Assembly (NCBI RefSeq): GCF_025698545.1
Contig: NC_068566.1
Location: 2,277,362 to 2,341,361, forward strand
Length of the DNA: 64,000 nt
Direction of reading: 5' to 3'
Source of the DNA: Gossypium raimondii
Lineage: Eukaryota > Streptophyta > Magnoliopsida > Malvales > Malvaceae
The notes below the pieces were generated by a model. The model was not told where the DNA came from. It did not search any database and worked only from the letters and a program-made list of their open reading frames with translations. Each line of letters begins with the position of its first letter. Within the stretch, counting starts at the first letter, position 1. Shown piece by piece: positions 50,041 to 61,950 of this stretch. The position numbers and the translations under genes are program-made.

Positions 50041-50495
50041 CTGTGGCCCGACGGCCGCCCGAAATATGGGAGGGTTTGGGTAAAAATATAGGCCCGAAAT
50101 ATGGGCTTGGGCAAAAAAAATAGGCCCGATTAAAAAACGGGCCGGGTCTCGGGCACCACTTTTTTGGCCCGGGCCCGGCCCGAATATAATAAATTTTTTT
50201 AATTTTAAAATACTTTTAAAATACTTTTTTAAAATTTTTTAAATTTTAAAATTTTTTTAAAATACTTTTTTAATTTTTTTAAATTTTAAAATATTTTTAA
50301 AATACTTTTTAAAATTTTTGTTTTAATTTTTAAAATAAATTTTTGGTATTTATTTAAAAACGGACAGGGCCGGACCCAGCCTTATAAATTTTTTCCCGAG
50401 CCGGGCCTGGGAAAAATTCTAGACCCATATTTTGGGCCGGGCCAGGCCCAGACCAAAATTTTTACCCGGCCCGGCCCGACCCATGAGCACCTCTA
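50041..50495. mobile_element. GGGCCGGGCC-type MITE, likely hAT
   Basis: A 455-bp element: GC-rich ends (GGCCCGACGGCCGCCC at the left; reverse complement of the right end TAGAGGTGCTCATGGGTCGG) around an AT-rich core made of TTTTAAAATAC repeats. Flanking AAGTGGCA (50033-50040) and CAGTGGCA (50496-50503) form an 8-bp duplication with one mismatch, favouring hAT. The TIRs have diverged at the left end. A related copy is at 40392-40891. Confidence 0.6.
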
Positions 50496-51361
50496 CAGTG
50501 GCAGGGAAACAAGTATGATTGTGCGACTACAATAAGTGGTTTCCGTAAGTTTGACAATGACTCAAGTTTTTGCCCACTACCAATTTTTGAGGTTTCACTT
50601 TCACTTTCGCCTTCCTGTACCTGATTTTGACACTTCAACCTTTGCTGAAAAGTCAAAATACTGCCTCATATATAGGTTATATATATATATATATTCTTCC
50701 TTTAATATTTCTAATAGGTTAAAATATGTTATATAATTTTTATGAATTTAATTGATTTATATTTTTATTTTTAAATTTAGATTCAATTGTTAATACTATT
50801 AAATGTGTTTATGTGATATTTTAGAATTTAAAAAAACCGTCACTTAATAATAACATAACTAAATAATGATATCGTAATGAATTTGAATTTAACGAAATAA
50901 TTTTATTATTATTAATAGTTGAACATGAATTTTAAACTTAAAAATTAGAAGGGTTAAATTCTTAAAAATAAAAGTATATAGATTAATTTCTAAATTTACG
51001 AAGAATATATTGATTTATGGAGTATTTAACTCTTTTTTAATAAAAAATTCATTGAAGTTATTTAATTTGTAAGATTTCAAAATCTTCTTAGCAAATAAGA
51101 TGAAAAAAGGAATTATAATAGTGAAAGAAATTACCAAAATAACTATTTAAAATATATATTTAAATTGCTATAGAATTGTTAACAAAATGTACTTCAAATT
51201 TTGTTGATTTTTTTAAAATAGCATGTATTTAATAGTGAGATAGTTTTAATTGCTATAAAATCATATATAACACCAAAAAAACTCAAATTTTATTAATTTG
51301 TGAAAGTAACAGCTATAAAATTATATAAATGATAAATTGACATTTTTAATGAAGTTTAATA

Positions 51362-51394
<33 letters not shown>

Positions 51395-51420
51395 CTATTG
51401 ATATGAAAATAAAATGAAAT

Positions 51421-51779
51421 TGTTAGAGTTGTGACTCAAATTCTTATTAAAACAAAATACAAGTGGCAAGATAGAAAGATCCACAGGCTGCACAAGAAGA
51501 ATCCGTATAGAAGTTTACTTCTTCTGTTTGATATTGATTTGAATAAGGTGTTTCAACCTTACTGCATTACTTCTATTAGATGTTGATTAGAATAAGGGTT
51601 GCTAAACCTATAAATAGACCTAGTCTATACTTCTTGTAATTATTTAAATTTGATATAGTAAATTTTCTTCTCCTCTGCCCGTAATTTTTTTTTGAAAAAG
51701 TTTCTACGTAAAATTTGTGTTCTATTTTTCTTTCATTTCTTTGCGATTTATTGCCATTGTCGACATTCTATTTTAATTA
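51421..51779 (+). mobile_element. solo LTR, same family as 11706-12050
   Basis: Begins TGTTAGAG immediately after GAAAT (51416-51420), and GAAAT recurs at 51780-51784, a 5-bp target duplication. Shares TCTCCTCTGCCCGTAA, TACGTAAAATTTGTGTTC and TTTCTTTGCGATTTATTGCCA-type segments with the nested LTR. The expected CA terminus has mutated. The TATAAATAGACC at about 51619-51630 may be the old LTR TATA box. No internal retroelement sequence remains. Confidence 0.75.
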
Positions 51780-53667
51780 GAAATTGAAGTAATAATGCAA
51801 TTACAAGTATTATGTTCAAATATGTGTTGAATATTGTTGATACAAAAAAGTGGCGTGAACATAATAATCGATTTACATGATGAAGGTGGAGAGTTGTAAG
51901 ATGGAGATGAGGGAGTTGGAAAAAGCAAAAAGAGAAGGAAGAAGATGATTTTGGTTATTTAAATAGATTGACATTAGGCTTTTTGATAGTTCAATCAATC
52001 GGTTTGTCATTCATCAATAATTTCCTGTTAATTCGAGAAAGTAATGTCACATTATTGAATTGTGAAGTATGTAAGTGATAAGTAATAGATAGCTTGTTGA
52101 AATAGCTAGATTATCAAGAGTAACTAACAATCTAGTAAAATAGTTCGCTTGGGAAAGAACATTGGCAAACTAGGTTAGACAATAGAGGTAGTAGTCATGG
52201 TTGTTTGAACAAATCAGATTGACCAATCGAACAAGTTGAATTGGGAATAATTTTTCTGGAGAAAGGCTATTGATATGGACTAATTGAATCAAATAGTTGA
52301 ACCATATTCTTTTTTATAATTTATAATGATTTATTTAATCGAATCGATTTGACCACGTACCGAAAATCTTGGCATTAATTTAGAAAAATTAGTTGTTAGA
52401 AGTATTTCTAGTAAGAGGTCATTAATAGTGATGGTGGTCCGCGTATATGTAACAAATATCAATATTTATAAAAATGAAAAATAGGAGAGAGATTTAAATT
52501 AGTGAACTTATTGCAACTTTATAAATGTGCCAGCTCAAGTCACTTAATTTTCTTGGGCATTACTTCAAAAATGAAAAATAGGGTCATTTTCTTATAGTTT
52601 GGTAGGAATTTATGGGTTGTCCTTTTGGATTCAATATTTTGACTCATTTACTCTAAGGAAACATGTTTGGGTTTTTAATCAATTTGGTCCTTGCTTTTAA
52701 AATTTTATGTCCTAAAAAAACACTACATTACAACCACTTGTTTCAACACAAACATCAATTTGAAAATAACATTCTTCATGGCTTTTGTTTATTTTTGTTA
52801 TTTTAAGTTAAATTACAATTATAATCTCTCTACTATACTTCAATTTGAGATTTAATCTTATATTTTAAATTGACATAACTTGATTATTCTACATATGTAA
52901 TGTTATTAATTAGTCCATTTAACCGGTATAGCCATCATTTTGACATGGACTTTTTTCAAAATAACTAATGGTGGCAACTACTAGAACAAAAATAATATTA
53001 TGAAAAATGAGGATCAAATTATATAAAATTAAAAATATAGGGACTAAATCTCGAATTTGTGCTTAGTAGTAGAATAAAACCATAATTTGATTTTTTTTTT
53101 TTTTTTTGTATTCCACGCCAATTCTTTTACCCAAAGCCTTTGAAAGTTTCATTCACCAATAGAGTCGGGAGATAAAATTTAAAACCCTGATTAAGAATAG
53201 CAGTGTTCTGTTGAAAGATTCATCGACTCCATAAAAACCACAATTCAATAATCTATCTCCCAGATACTTTCAAAGACATTTTTTGCAAGCAGTAATAAAT
53301 AGTACCTACCGGCAAAAAAACAACTGAATTGATGACACCAGAACTTACAAGTCAAACAGAGTTCTGCCCCCCACATCTACCTAACACTAAAAAACAGTAT
53401 AATCAGTGTTAATTTTACACAACTGGATTCATCAATTTCATTTTAAAAAGGAGAAAAGAAAAGGGGAGTAGATTCTGCGTGTTTCCCTCAGGTTTTCTCG
53501 CCATCCAAACAGTGCTCAAATCTCTGTTACGCCATAAAAGCCGAAAGAGAATTTTGCACCATGTAAAAGAGAAAACTATACCCTCCTGTCTTTTTTACCA
53601 TGACAGTAAAAATCGAATGCAACTATTTGGATAACTAAGTTAAATCTATGCTAAGGAATAGACACAG

Positions 53668-54304
53668 AACTGGTGACTGCTGTTTAAAAACGGGGTACCT
53701 TTTTTTCCCTTTTTTCCATAGCTTAACCCGAGCACATTCAGGTGTTAGATCACATCAAATCTAGCGTATGGTCCTCTTGAGTTTTTTGAGTAAATTTAAT
53801 AAATTTAATAAATGTTGTCAGATTATTTCAAGATTTTAAATTTTAATTTTGATATAAACAAATGATGTTACATCCACTAATATAAATATAAAAAATATAA
53901 GAATTAAAAATTATCAAATTAAATTATGGGTTAATGTACCATTTGGTATTTGAATGACTTTAAGGTTTTTGGTACAAAATATCTAGAGCAATGAATGTTG
54001 GTACTTAAACCAACATTAAATTTAAATACTTAAATTAACATTAAAATTAAACTCAAGGACCAAATTAAACACTAAACCAACCTTAGGTCCCTAGTAGTAT
54101 ATTAACCTAAAGTATAAAAATTAAATTTCACTCGGCATTAATAAAAAACTAATTACAAACTTTAACCCTATCAAAACATGGTGGAAACTGGTGTCTGCTG
54201 TTTAAAAATGGGGATTTTTTTTTCCCTTTTCATTTTTCACAGCTTAACCTGAGCTCATTCAGGTGTTAGATCACATCAAAATCTAGTAGATGGCTCTTTT
54301 GACT
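53668..54304. repeat. direct repeat pair downstream of EB1C
   Basis: 53668-53781 and 54187-54304 are about 85 per cent alike: both contain GTCTGCTGTTTAAAAA-type sequence, a T/C-rich run, AGCTTAACC and ATTCAGGTGTTAGATCACATC. The starts are about 519 bp apart, with AT-rich sequence between. Either a tandem duplication of a 519-bp unit in which only part stays alike, or insertion of other DNA between two copies. Confidence 0.7.
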
Positions 54305-55189
54305 GTGGTGGCTATAATGGCTTACTTACAACAACAAGTAATGCTTTTCAGGATTTGGATTCATTCATTTGTTTTAGTGTAAAATTTTTTACAAACTATG
54401 ACCCACAAAAATGTCACATAAACAATTATCCAATAAGTAAATTTTTTCTAGGTTTCGGGTTATCTCTCTCTAGCTATGTTCTCGTATACGACAAATATAA
54501 GTATTAGACACAAATAGTTAGCAAAAAGCTTTAACCTGTTCAAAGTTTGGAGACTATAAATGATGAGGAATAAGAGGGAAACTAAAGGGAAATTTATGTC
54601 TGGATAGTGTACAATATAAAGCCAATGACAGAAGTTTTTGATCTCACCTTGGCCTTATGGCAAAAGCCTGAGCTTTAATTAGCTTTTCCTCATGACCTGT
54701 TTTTCCAAGCCTTCAACAAGCATTAAGCACAATGCCTATATTAATCATATAAATACCAATCTGTACAACAAAGACATTATAGACAGTAAAAACAATATTG
54801 TAAACTGCAAAAGCATTGGACAATCTCAAAAAAACTATGATTCATTCCCATATATCACACCTTGTATTTAAAATTTAAAAGCCTATATAATTCCATAACA
54901 AAGAAACATCTAAAAAAGGAGAGGTGTCTAGCTAAAAATGAACTGAAGCAGAATGGATATGCATAGAGTAGCATGTTATTCTTACATCTTCCTAGTGCAC
55001 AACATGATCCAATTAGACATTGCAAACAAATTCGGATGAAGGATTATATCATGTCATGTCCTAAACATTCCTAGACACCCTTGGTTGGACTATAGAAACA
55101 ACAGATAGAATTGCAAAATATACGGCTAAGATTTTTGACAATACTGTATTGTCAAGCAGGTCTTGAGAAGTCTTTTAGTTGGTTGCACT
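54305..55189. other. 3' flank of EB1C
   Basis: Non-coding; probably includes the EB1C 3' untranslated region in the part closest to 55189. No other feature is evident. Confidence 0.45.
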
Positions 55190-56933
55190 TTAATAAGTCA
55201 TTAGAGGTGACCCACTGCAGTGAACATCAGAAGCATCAGTAAGCCTTTGCCTTGGAGACAAGGTTATGATTCCGGCAGCATCTACATCAGTGTTCAAAAT
55301 GTTTTTCCTCTTCTGGGTCTCAGAACCGGATTTCTCTTCCGATGCCTCAGCAATTGGACTCAATGCCTCTGCTTCCTTGGGGTCAAGTGACAGCATGGCT
55401 TGAGCTTCAGTCACTACCGATGCGTCGCCATCTGTAGCATATAAAATCCTTTTGATAGCTGCAACAATCTGCAATAACATATGGTAAAACATCAAAAAAA
55501 TCAATTTTAATGACCCTTTTTACTACATATAACATTTCCCTAATCTAAATCTGAATGTCAAAAGAGAAAATACCGGGGAGTCTTCGATTTCGGGTGTCTG
55601 GCAGAGAATCTCAATGTCTCTCAACTTTGCAAAGTAAAAATCCCTCTCTTTTTCAAGACTATCCACAGATAGCTTCAACTCAGTAATCTACATTGTAAAG
55701 CAGAAAACATAAATTCATCTGAACTTTCTTTAAACTAATGAAATTATCAATTTGTTCCATGAATATAAAGTACCTGTTCATCATACGCAGCCACTGATGT
55801 AGATGGTTTGGATGGTGCCTTTGCTGATTGATTAGAAGGATTCACGGATGAAGGAACATCGTTGCTGTTCCTTCGAGCATGGGAAGATGTAGGTCTAGGA
55901 GCAGCAGTTGAACCCTTGGTTGAGGATGGTTGTGGTGCTGATTTCTTGCTTGCTTCTTTTCCTCCCTTAGAAGCCTCTCTCCTTTCTACTGGATTGTAAC
56001 TACATGTGACAACAGCAGAAACTCACCCATAGATCTTCTCATTTCTTTTAATTCATATATACATATAGCTAAAGACCAGGCCTAAATGCAAGTGTCAAAT
56101 TCTGAAAAACCTTAAATTCAAGCAGATTGAAACTCTCAAATATGACTAAAAGTATTGCAATATGTCATATTGGTGATGGTATAAAGATAACAATGCTCAA
56201 TTCTAACAAAGAAATTGGTTATAAAGTCATATAGAACAATTAAAGTTAGCCAAATTTCCTAAAATTTAATACTAAAATTTATTTAAAATTGACTTAGGCA
56301 AAAGAAACCATTTGCATGATCTGATTACAAGTAAAGCAAGGTTTAAAAGAAATTTACCTATGAAGACCGCCTCCATTAACCGAATCACAGTATCTTTTCA
56401 TCCATTGCATGAACTCCAGATTATCAAGCGGTCTTCCTTTCACCAGCTTGCTCACCTCAATATGCTAAAGCAATTAAAAAAAGAATTCAAAACAAAAAAA
56501 TCAAAAACCAGAAGAAAAATAATAATAAATCCTCAAAAAAGATAAAAACAAAACATAAAAGACCTTGGTGATTTTGAGTTTGTTAAAGACATCTTGAAGC
56601 ACTTTGTAATTCTGGATCATCTCGTATTCGCTCTTGGCATCGAAATTGACTTTGTGCATCGGCACCATCCCTGGATGAACCGAATCCATCAACTGACAGT
56701 GAACGGCACCAGAACATGCCTGAAGAAACCAGATCCAAAAAAAAATCATCAATAAATCGAAATTTTCTTGATTTACATTAGAAATTAGAAAGATTTAATG
56801 ATTAAAAAAAAAGCAAAAAAAAAACCTCTTCTACTTTGGAGAGATTGAGATGGAGAGTGGTGTTGATCCAAGCAAGGATCTCAGATCTGCCGACGAAATA
56901 AGCACCGTCCATCATTCCGATGTTCGTCGCCAT
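55190..56933 (-). CDS. EB1C: microtubule end-binding protein EB1C
   Basis: Six minus-strand exons, 56826-56933, 56564-56719, 56358-56464, 55774-55999, 55574-55687 and 55190-55468, with GT-AG junctions and continuous phase, giving 329 residues. The calponin-homology microtubule-binding domain occupies about 14-116 ([60 protein letters not shown]). A Ser/Pro-rich linker follows, then the coiled-coil and EB homology motif [20 protein letters not shown] (209-228). Instead of the acidic EEY-type tail of EB1A/EB1B the C-terminus is basic, with QKRKNILN and [19 protein letters not shown], which is diagnostic of EB1C. In Arabidopsis EB1C is nuclear in interphase and acts on spindle and phragmoplast microtubules in early mitosis. 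Confidence 0.95.
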
Positions 56934-59008
56934 TGCTTTTCTACTTCAGGTAGGATGACAATCGAAGCGCTATGTCTTTTTCTTTTTCTTTATGACGCTG
57001 CTATTGGTGTAACAGAGAGAGACGTTTGAAAGGGTTTTTAAAATGAGAGAATGGGCGGGATCTTTTCCAATTCAAAAAACATAAGGGAGAAAAATGGAAA
57101 ACCAGACCAAGTCTAAATTTGATATCTTTAAATTTTAATTTATAGTAATATATAACACTATAACATAAATATTAAATTTTATTAAGTTGTTTATATATAA
57201 AATTTTAATAAATGAAAATATATAAATTATCTTTTGAGTGAAAATATATAATTATTAAATTTAAATTAATACAAATATTAAGATATCACAATTGTAATTC
57301 CAAGTGGTACGATATGAATAATTATATTCATAATCAAAGTTTCGTGTATGGATTTTAATCATAATCAAATTTTCATATATATATGATTGTACCGAATCAA
57401 AGTTTATATACGATTTTTATATTATTCTATAGAATTGTAATATATTTTGTTGATTTAGCCCAACTCAATCATCACAATTACAATAATAATAAAAATTCGA
57501 TTCAAATAGTTCGATTTAAGGATTTCAAAAGGGTTAAGTGTAAAGCCCAAATTCATTGGGTTATATTAATTTGTAGCAAGCATATTATTATATATGTAAT
57601 ATTATGCCAATTTATTATTTCCGCATATTATTCATATGCAAGAAAATCAACTGATAGACTATTAGTTGGAATTTTAAAAATATAAGGAGTAAGAATGATT
57701 CGGTTGAAAAGCATACACCAAATTTACAACTTTACACATGGTGCAAAACTAACAGTAGAATGACGAGGGAAGAATATTTAAGCAGGAAAAATGAAGGAAT
57801 CTGAAGAGAAACAGAGAGAAGGAAGAACGAGATTTCAGAGAGCAAGAGAGAAGAAGAAAACCATGAGTATTTTCATAACTGCCTCACCCCTTTCTGATTG
57901 GTCAATAAAAGGGTCGGTAACGGACAAAATGCACCGTTTAACTCGAACGGTTACTTGCCCTAAACTCCCCGTTTTAAGCACTGATCTAATCCCCCCTTAC
58001 ACGCACCGTTTTCATTAAAATGCTGAGGTAAAACGCTGCATTTGGTTACAATACTGAAATTAACAAAAATACAAAAACAACTAACCATTATTACTAATTA
58101 CCCCATATCATAGAATTTAACCAAATGATCAAGACTAATAGCAAAATTTAATCAAACGAATTTAACTACTATTTTAGGCTAAGATCGAAATTAAAATTTC
58201 AAAAAAAATAAGGACTAAATTTAACAAATTAGAAAAGTTAAGTCAAAAACCTAAGGTTAAAATTTACTATTAATTCTTGTGCTTTACTAAAACTACGGAT
58301 TTAATCCATATCCTTTAATTGGGTCATTTTTAGTCATTGTACATTTTAAATTTTAAAATTCCATTCCTCCCCGAACAATGACTATTAAATTCACTAGATT
58401 CTACTATTTTCAAATTTTAATGCAACAAACATATCATCATATGTGTAATACCATGTCAGTTTGTCATCACATATCACTCGCTAAAAATCCAGTTAACGGA
58501 TTAGTGACTGTCATTTGTATTAAGACTGAAATTTCAAATTTTGAAAAATATAGTAACTTAGAATAATTAAATTAGAGAATATGGACTAAATAATATACAA
58601 CTGTACATATAATATGTGGCTAGTAATTAAATTGAGTCTAACGGATTTAATTGCTACTATTTAGATCAAGATTGAAAATTTAAAATTCAAAAAATTATAA
58701 AAATTAAAATTAACGAAATTAAAGTATATGGACTGAATTTGCAATTTTATAAAGTTAAAATTAATATAACAAAATTTAACCGAACAACAAGAAGGATTTG
58801 ATCTTAAAGTTAGTAATAAATATTAGTGCCACATGGAGAAAGGTTCAACACATGATGTTATGCAATTTCCAACCAAACACAAACTTTGAAACAAAAAAAA
58901 AGTTAAAAAGAAAAAATTAAAAAAGAAAACCCTATAAGTCAATCATTACATACACTGTTGTCTACAAATGTAATCTCCCATTTTGTGTTGAATTTTTTTT
59001 TTTTCAAA
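56934..59008. other. spacer between EB1C and the LRR kinase
   Basis: EB1C 5' leader and promoter next to 56934; probable LRR-kinase 3' untranslated region next to 59008. In between, about 57700-58020 is a purine-rich then GC-richer patch (AAGAAGAAAACC, CGTTTAACTCGAACGG) containing a 75-codon frame with no recognisable similarity; it could be an unrecognised leader or a TE fragment. About 58290-58560 resembles the dispersed repeat at 21230-21420. Confidence 0.4.
57049..57062 (-). promoter_or_regulatory. E2F-like site upstream of EB1C
   Basis: GATCCCGCCCAT on the gene's strand, about 120 bp upstream of the EB1C ATG, contains TCCCGCC, close to the plant E2F consensus TTTSSCGC but lacking the T run. 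Further upstream, AACGG cores typical of mitosis-specific MSA elements occur at about 57917-57922 and 57945-57950, the latter as CGAACGGTTA. A cell-cycle gene would plausibly carry such sites, but neither match is perfect. Confidence 0.3.
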
Positions 59009-61926
59009 TCAGTATCCAAAATAGTGTTGTGAAAATGAAGTTGAAGAAGGGATTTTATCAAGAATTTGTACGGCTTCTTTCATTGAAGGTCTCTTTTGTG
59101 GTACTGGAGAAGCACAATTGTACCCCAACGTAAAACAAGCCAACAATCCCTCTTCTTTGCCTTCTAATTCGCCCCGGATCGGCGCATCGGCCATCCTCAA
59201 CGCCTTGATTTTATCTTCGATCACGATCCCATTCCCTTGACCCGACTCGTCCACGACTATGACTTTCCCCGTTAGAAGCTCTAGGAAAATGACACCAAAG
59301 GCGTAAACGTCCCACTTGGGGTTAGGCTTGAGGATCCTGAGAGATTCAGGGGCTCGGTACGGTGATAACCCGAATGAGCTTGGGCTTGGACTCGGACTTG
59401 GTCCAGTTAGGTCTTGGAGGCTGTCTCTCGATGCCGTCGACCTTTTGCTACCGAAGTTTCGAGCCGAGACCCCGACTTTGGTACTTGTGTCGCATGTTAC
59501 AAGCCTCTCGAGACCGAAGTCTCCGATCTTCGGTTCCATGTCGGGGCCTAACAAAATGTTGCTCGGCTTCAAATTGGCATGTACGTGTTTCTTGTCATGG
59601 AGATAAGCTAGCCCTCGTGCAACACCTTTGGCTATCTTTAGCCGAGCCTCCCATGGAAGATGACAAGGTGACGAGCCAACTTTTCCTGAAAAAAAAAATT
59701 TATTGTAAGAAAAACATTTAAAATGTTTAAAATAAAATTATCGTAAAAAATAGTTTTCACCTAAAACTTATGCCAGTCAATTGAAAATTTTCCCAAAAAT
59801 ATATAACTTTTTTTATAGATTTTATATAAAAATTATCATACATAAAAGTAATTTAAGTTTAGGGCCAAATTTCAAAACTGATATGGGCAAAAAATTTAAG
59901 GACCAAATTGAAAAAATGATGAAATTCAGGGATTAAAAATTACTTTATACCAATTGGATTCCGAGACTTTAGTTTGACTTTCCCATGCATTAAACAACAA
60001 TGTTCAGTTTTTCAACTACTCCACCGTCACGGCTCGAGCAATCGAGCGCAATTTAGCAAATACCCATGTTAGTTTTGCTAACGTGCGCATATGTTTCCCT
60101 TGGAAAATGTGAGAAAATTGAAAAAAAGAGAAAGCAACGAATGAGTAAAACAAATGTCAAGTTAATTTCTTAGGAGTCGGGTTCGAATTTTGTAACGATA
60201 TTACTGAAAAAATGGGTCAATTGTTTTTTAAAAATAATAATAATATAAATTGTAATGAAAATTAATTAATATAAATTATAAAACGGAACGGAGTAAGTAA
60301 CTTACTGTAACGCGAGTTGGCGACGCTGCCATTTGGGACGAAATCGTAAATAACAAGCTTTTCATCGACTCCCCAATAGAACCCTCGAATCTTGACCAAA
60401 TTAGGGTGCACCATTTTGGCGATAACTCGAACTTGAGTGTCAAAGTCTTTAAATCGAACCACACTATTCTCCCCGATCCTTCGAACCGCTAAACAAGTCC
60501 CGTCTTCGAGCACCGCCTTGTACATAATACTCGACCCCGTGGCACCTAAAATGTAAGCTGACGCTTTAAGTAAAGTTTCGAGTTCGAGCTGGTTTTCGCC
60601 ATCCACGGTCACTAATGTACCTTTTTTATCATGTTCATGCATTCCCTGCCGTTGATTACCTTGACTTTGATCTTCTTCAGAAGGGGTTTCAGATTCTTCA
60701 TCGTACTCTTCTTTTGTGTTCCTCAAACACGACCATCTTGTAAACCCTCTGGATTCCGACGACGATGATGTCGTTGACCAGTTGTCGTTGACTGTGTCGT
60801 TAGCTGTTTGTGTTACTGTGGTGGTTTCAACTCTTTTTTTGTTCTTTAATTTGTGGATGATGAAGAAAACCATGAGGAAAAATCCAATCCCTGCTGTGTC
60901 TCCGATGATGATTGCTACTATGGTTCCTGGTTTAAGCCTGTTTCGTTGTGGTTTTTCACCGATGGGTGACGGACCAGGTGTGTCGGCAAACTCTGTTGTT
61001 TTCGGAAAAGCTGCGATCGCCGGAGGAGAAGATGACGGTGAAGAAGTTATAGGACAGCTACGGCCTGTTATTTCCCCGCATAGATGAGGATTCCCGGAGA
61101 AAGATTTGGGTTCTTGGTTGTTAAACACGTCGGAATCCGGGATTTCTCCAGTGAGATTGTTAAAGGAAAGATCGATGGTGGCATTGGTAGGGATTTTCTC
61201 GGCGAATTGCGACGGAATTTTCCCGAAAAGTCTGTTGTAAGACACGTTCAAGTACGTTAAACTGTCACCGCCGAAGTTCTTAGGCAAAGAACCATCGATA
61301 AGATTCGAAGAAAGGTCTAAAACTTGAAGAGATCGAAACCCAGCCGGAAGATCACCGGAAAAATAATTGTTCTTCAAAGAAACAACAGTTAGATTCTGGA
61401 TAGTAGTAAGAGTTTTAGGCAAAGTCCCACCTAACTCATTGTCGGAAAGGTTAAGAAACTGCAAACTTTGCAACCGTCCGATAGTTTCCGGCATCGCACC
61501 GGACATCAAATTATTCGACAAATCAAGAAACCGAAGCTCCGTCGCATTGAAAACCGATTCTAAAACCGACCCATTAAGTGAATTGTTGGACAAATCAAGG
61601 CTTTCGAGGTGTTGAATGGAACCCAGATCTGACGGTATCGAACCGACGAGCTGAGAACTAGGAAGAGACAAAGCTGTAACACGAGACCCGCCCTCACCGC
61701 CGCCGCCATTGGTGTTGCTACAAAAGACGCCGGTCCAAGAACACGGTGTCTGGTCGGTGGAGTTCCAGTTTCGTAGTGCTTGTAAAGGGTCGCTGAGAAT
61801 GGAGTTTTTGAAAGACAGTAAAAGAAGACCGTCGGCGTTTATGCCGGAACCCTGAACTGCAAGAAAAGTAAGAACGATGAAAATTGCGGAGTGTAAATGG
61901 AGTTTAAGGCTGAAGAAGGAAGTCAT
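59009..61926 (-). CDS. LRR receptor-like kinase with atypical kinase domain
   Basis: Two exons, 60306-61926 and 59009-59685, joined at GT-AG with the codon A|GA, giving 765 residues from the ATG at 61926 (MTSFFSLKLH; an in-frame ATG eight codons upstream is possible). Order: signal peptide (about 1-28), LRR N-terminal cap (DGLLLLSFKNSILSDPLQAL, CSWTGVFC), about seven leucine-rich repeats, a Ser/Pro-rich juxtamembrane part, one transmembrane helix (about 330-352), an acidic/Ser-rich linker and a kinase-like domain. The lysine of subdomain II is Arg (LAVRRIG), and HRD is replaced by HAN (576-578); DFG is kept. This is the subclass III group of At5g67280/At4g34220. Ligand and pathway are not known to me. 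Intron 1 contains no gene, only repeats. Confidence 0.9.
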
Positions 61927-61950
61927 GATTTGTGGAACTGATGATCCCAC

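Larger units (their letters stand above)
48693..53660. other. spacer between convergent CYCD3 and EB1C
   Basis: Probable CYCD3 3' untranslated region for the first few hundred bases, then repeats: a long-arm inverted repeat at about 49013-49365 (AGTATCACGGAGGTGACTTT versus, in reverse complement, AATATCATGGAAGAGTATAA) without resolved TSD, the GC-ended MITE at 50041-50495, TA microsatellites at about 50679-50694 and 51365-51393, and the solo LTR at 51421-51779. No gene is supported. Confidence 0.45.

Noticed and set aside
57791-58018. 75-codon frame, Lys/Arg/Glu-rich
   Set aside because: No family resemblance, composition driven by a purine-rich tract, no conserved neighbours or splice context.
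60170-60200. GGGTTCGAATTTTGT looks like a tRNA B box within the LRR-kinase intron
   Set aside because: No A box at the proper distance and no acceptor stem pairing, so not a tRNA gene; at most a SINE scrap.
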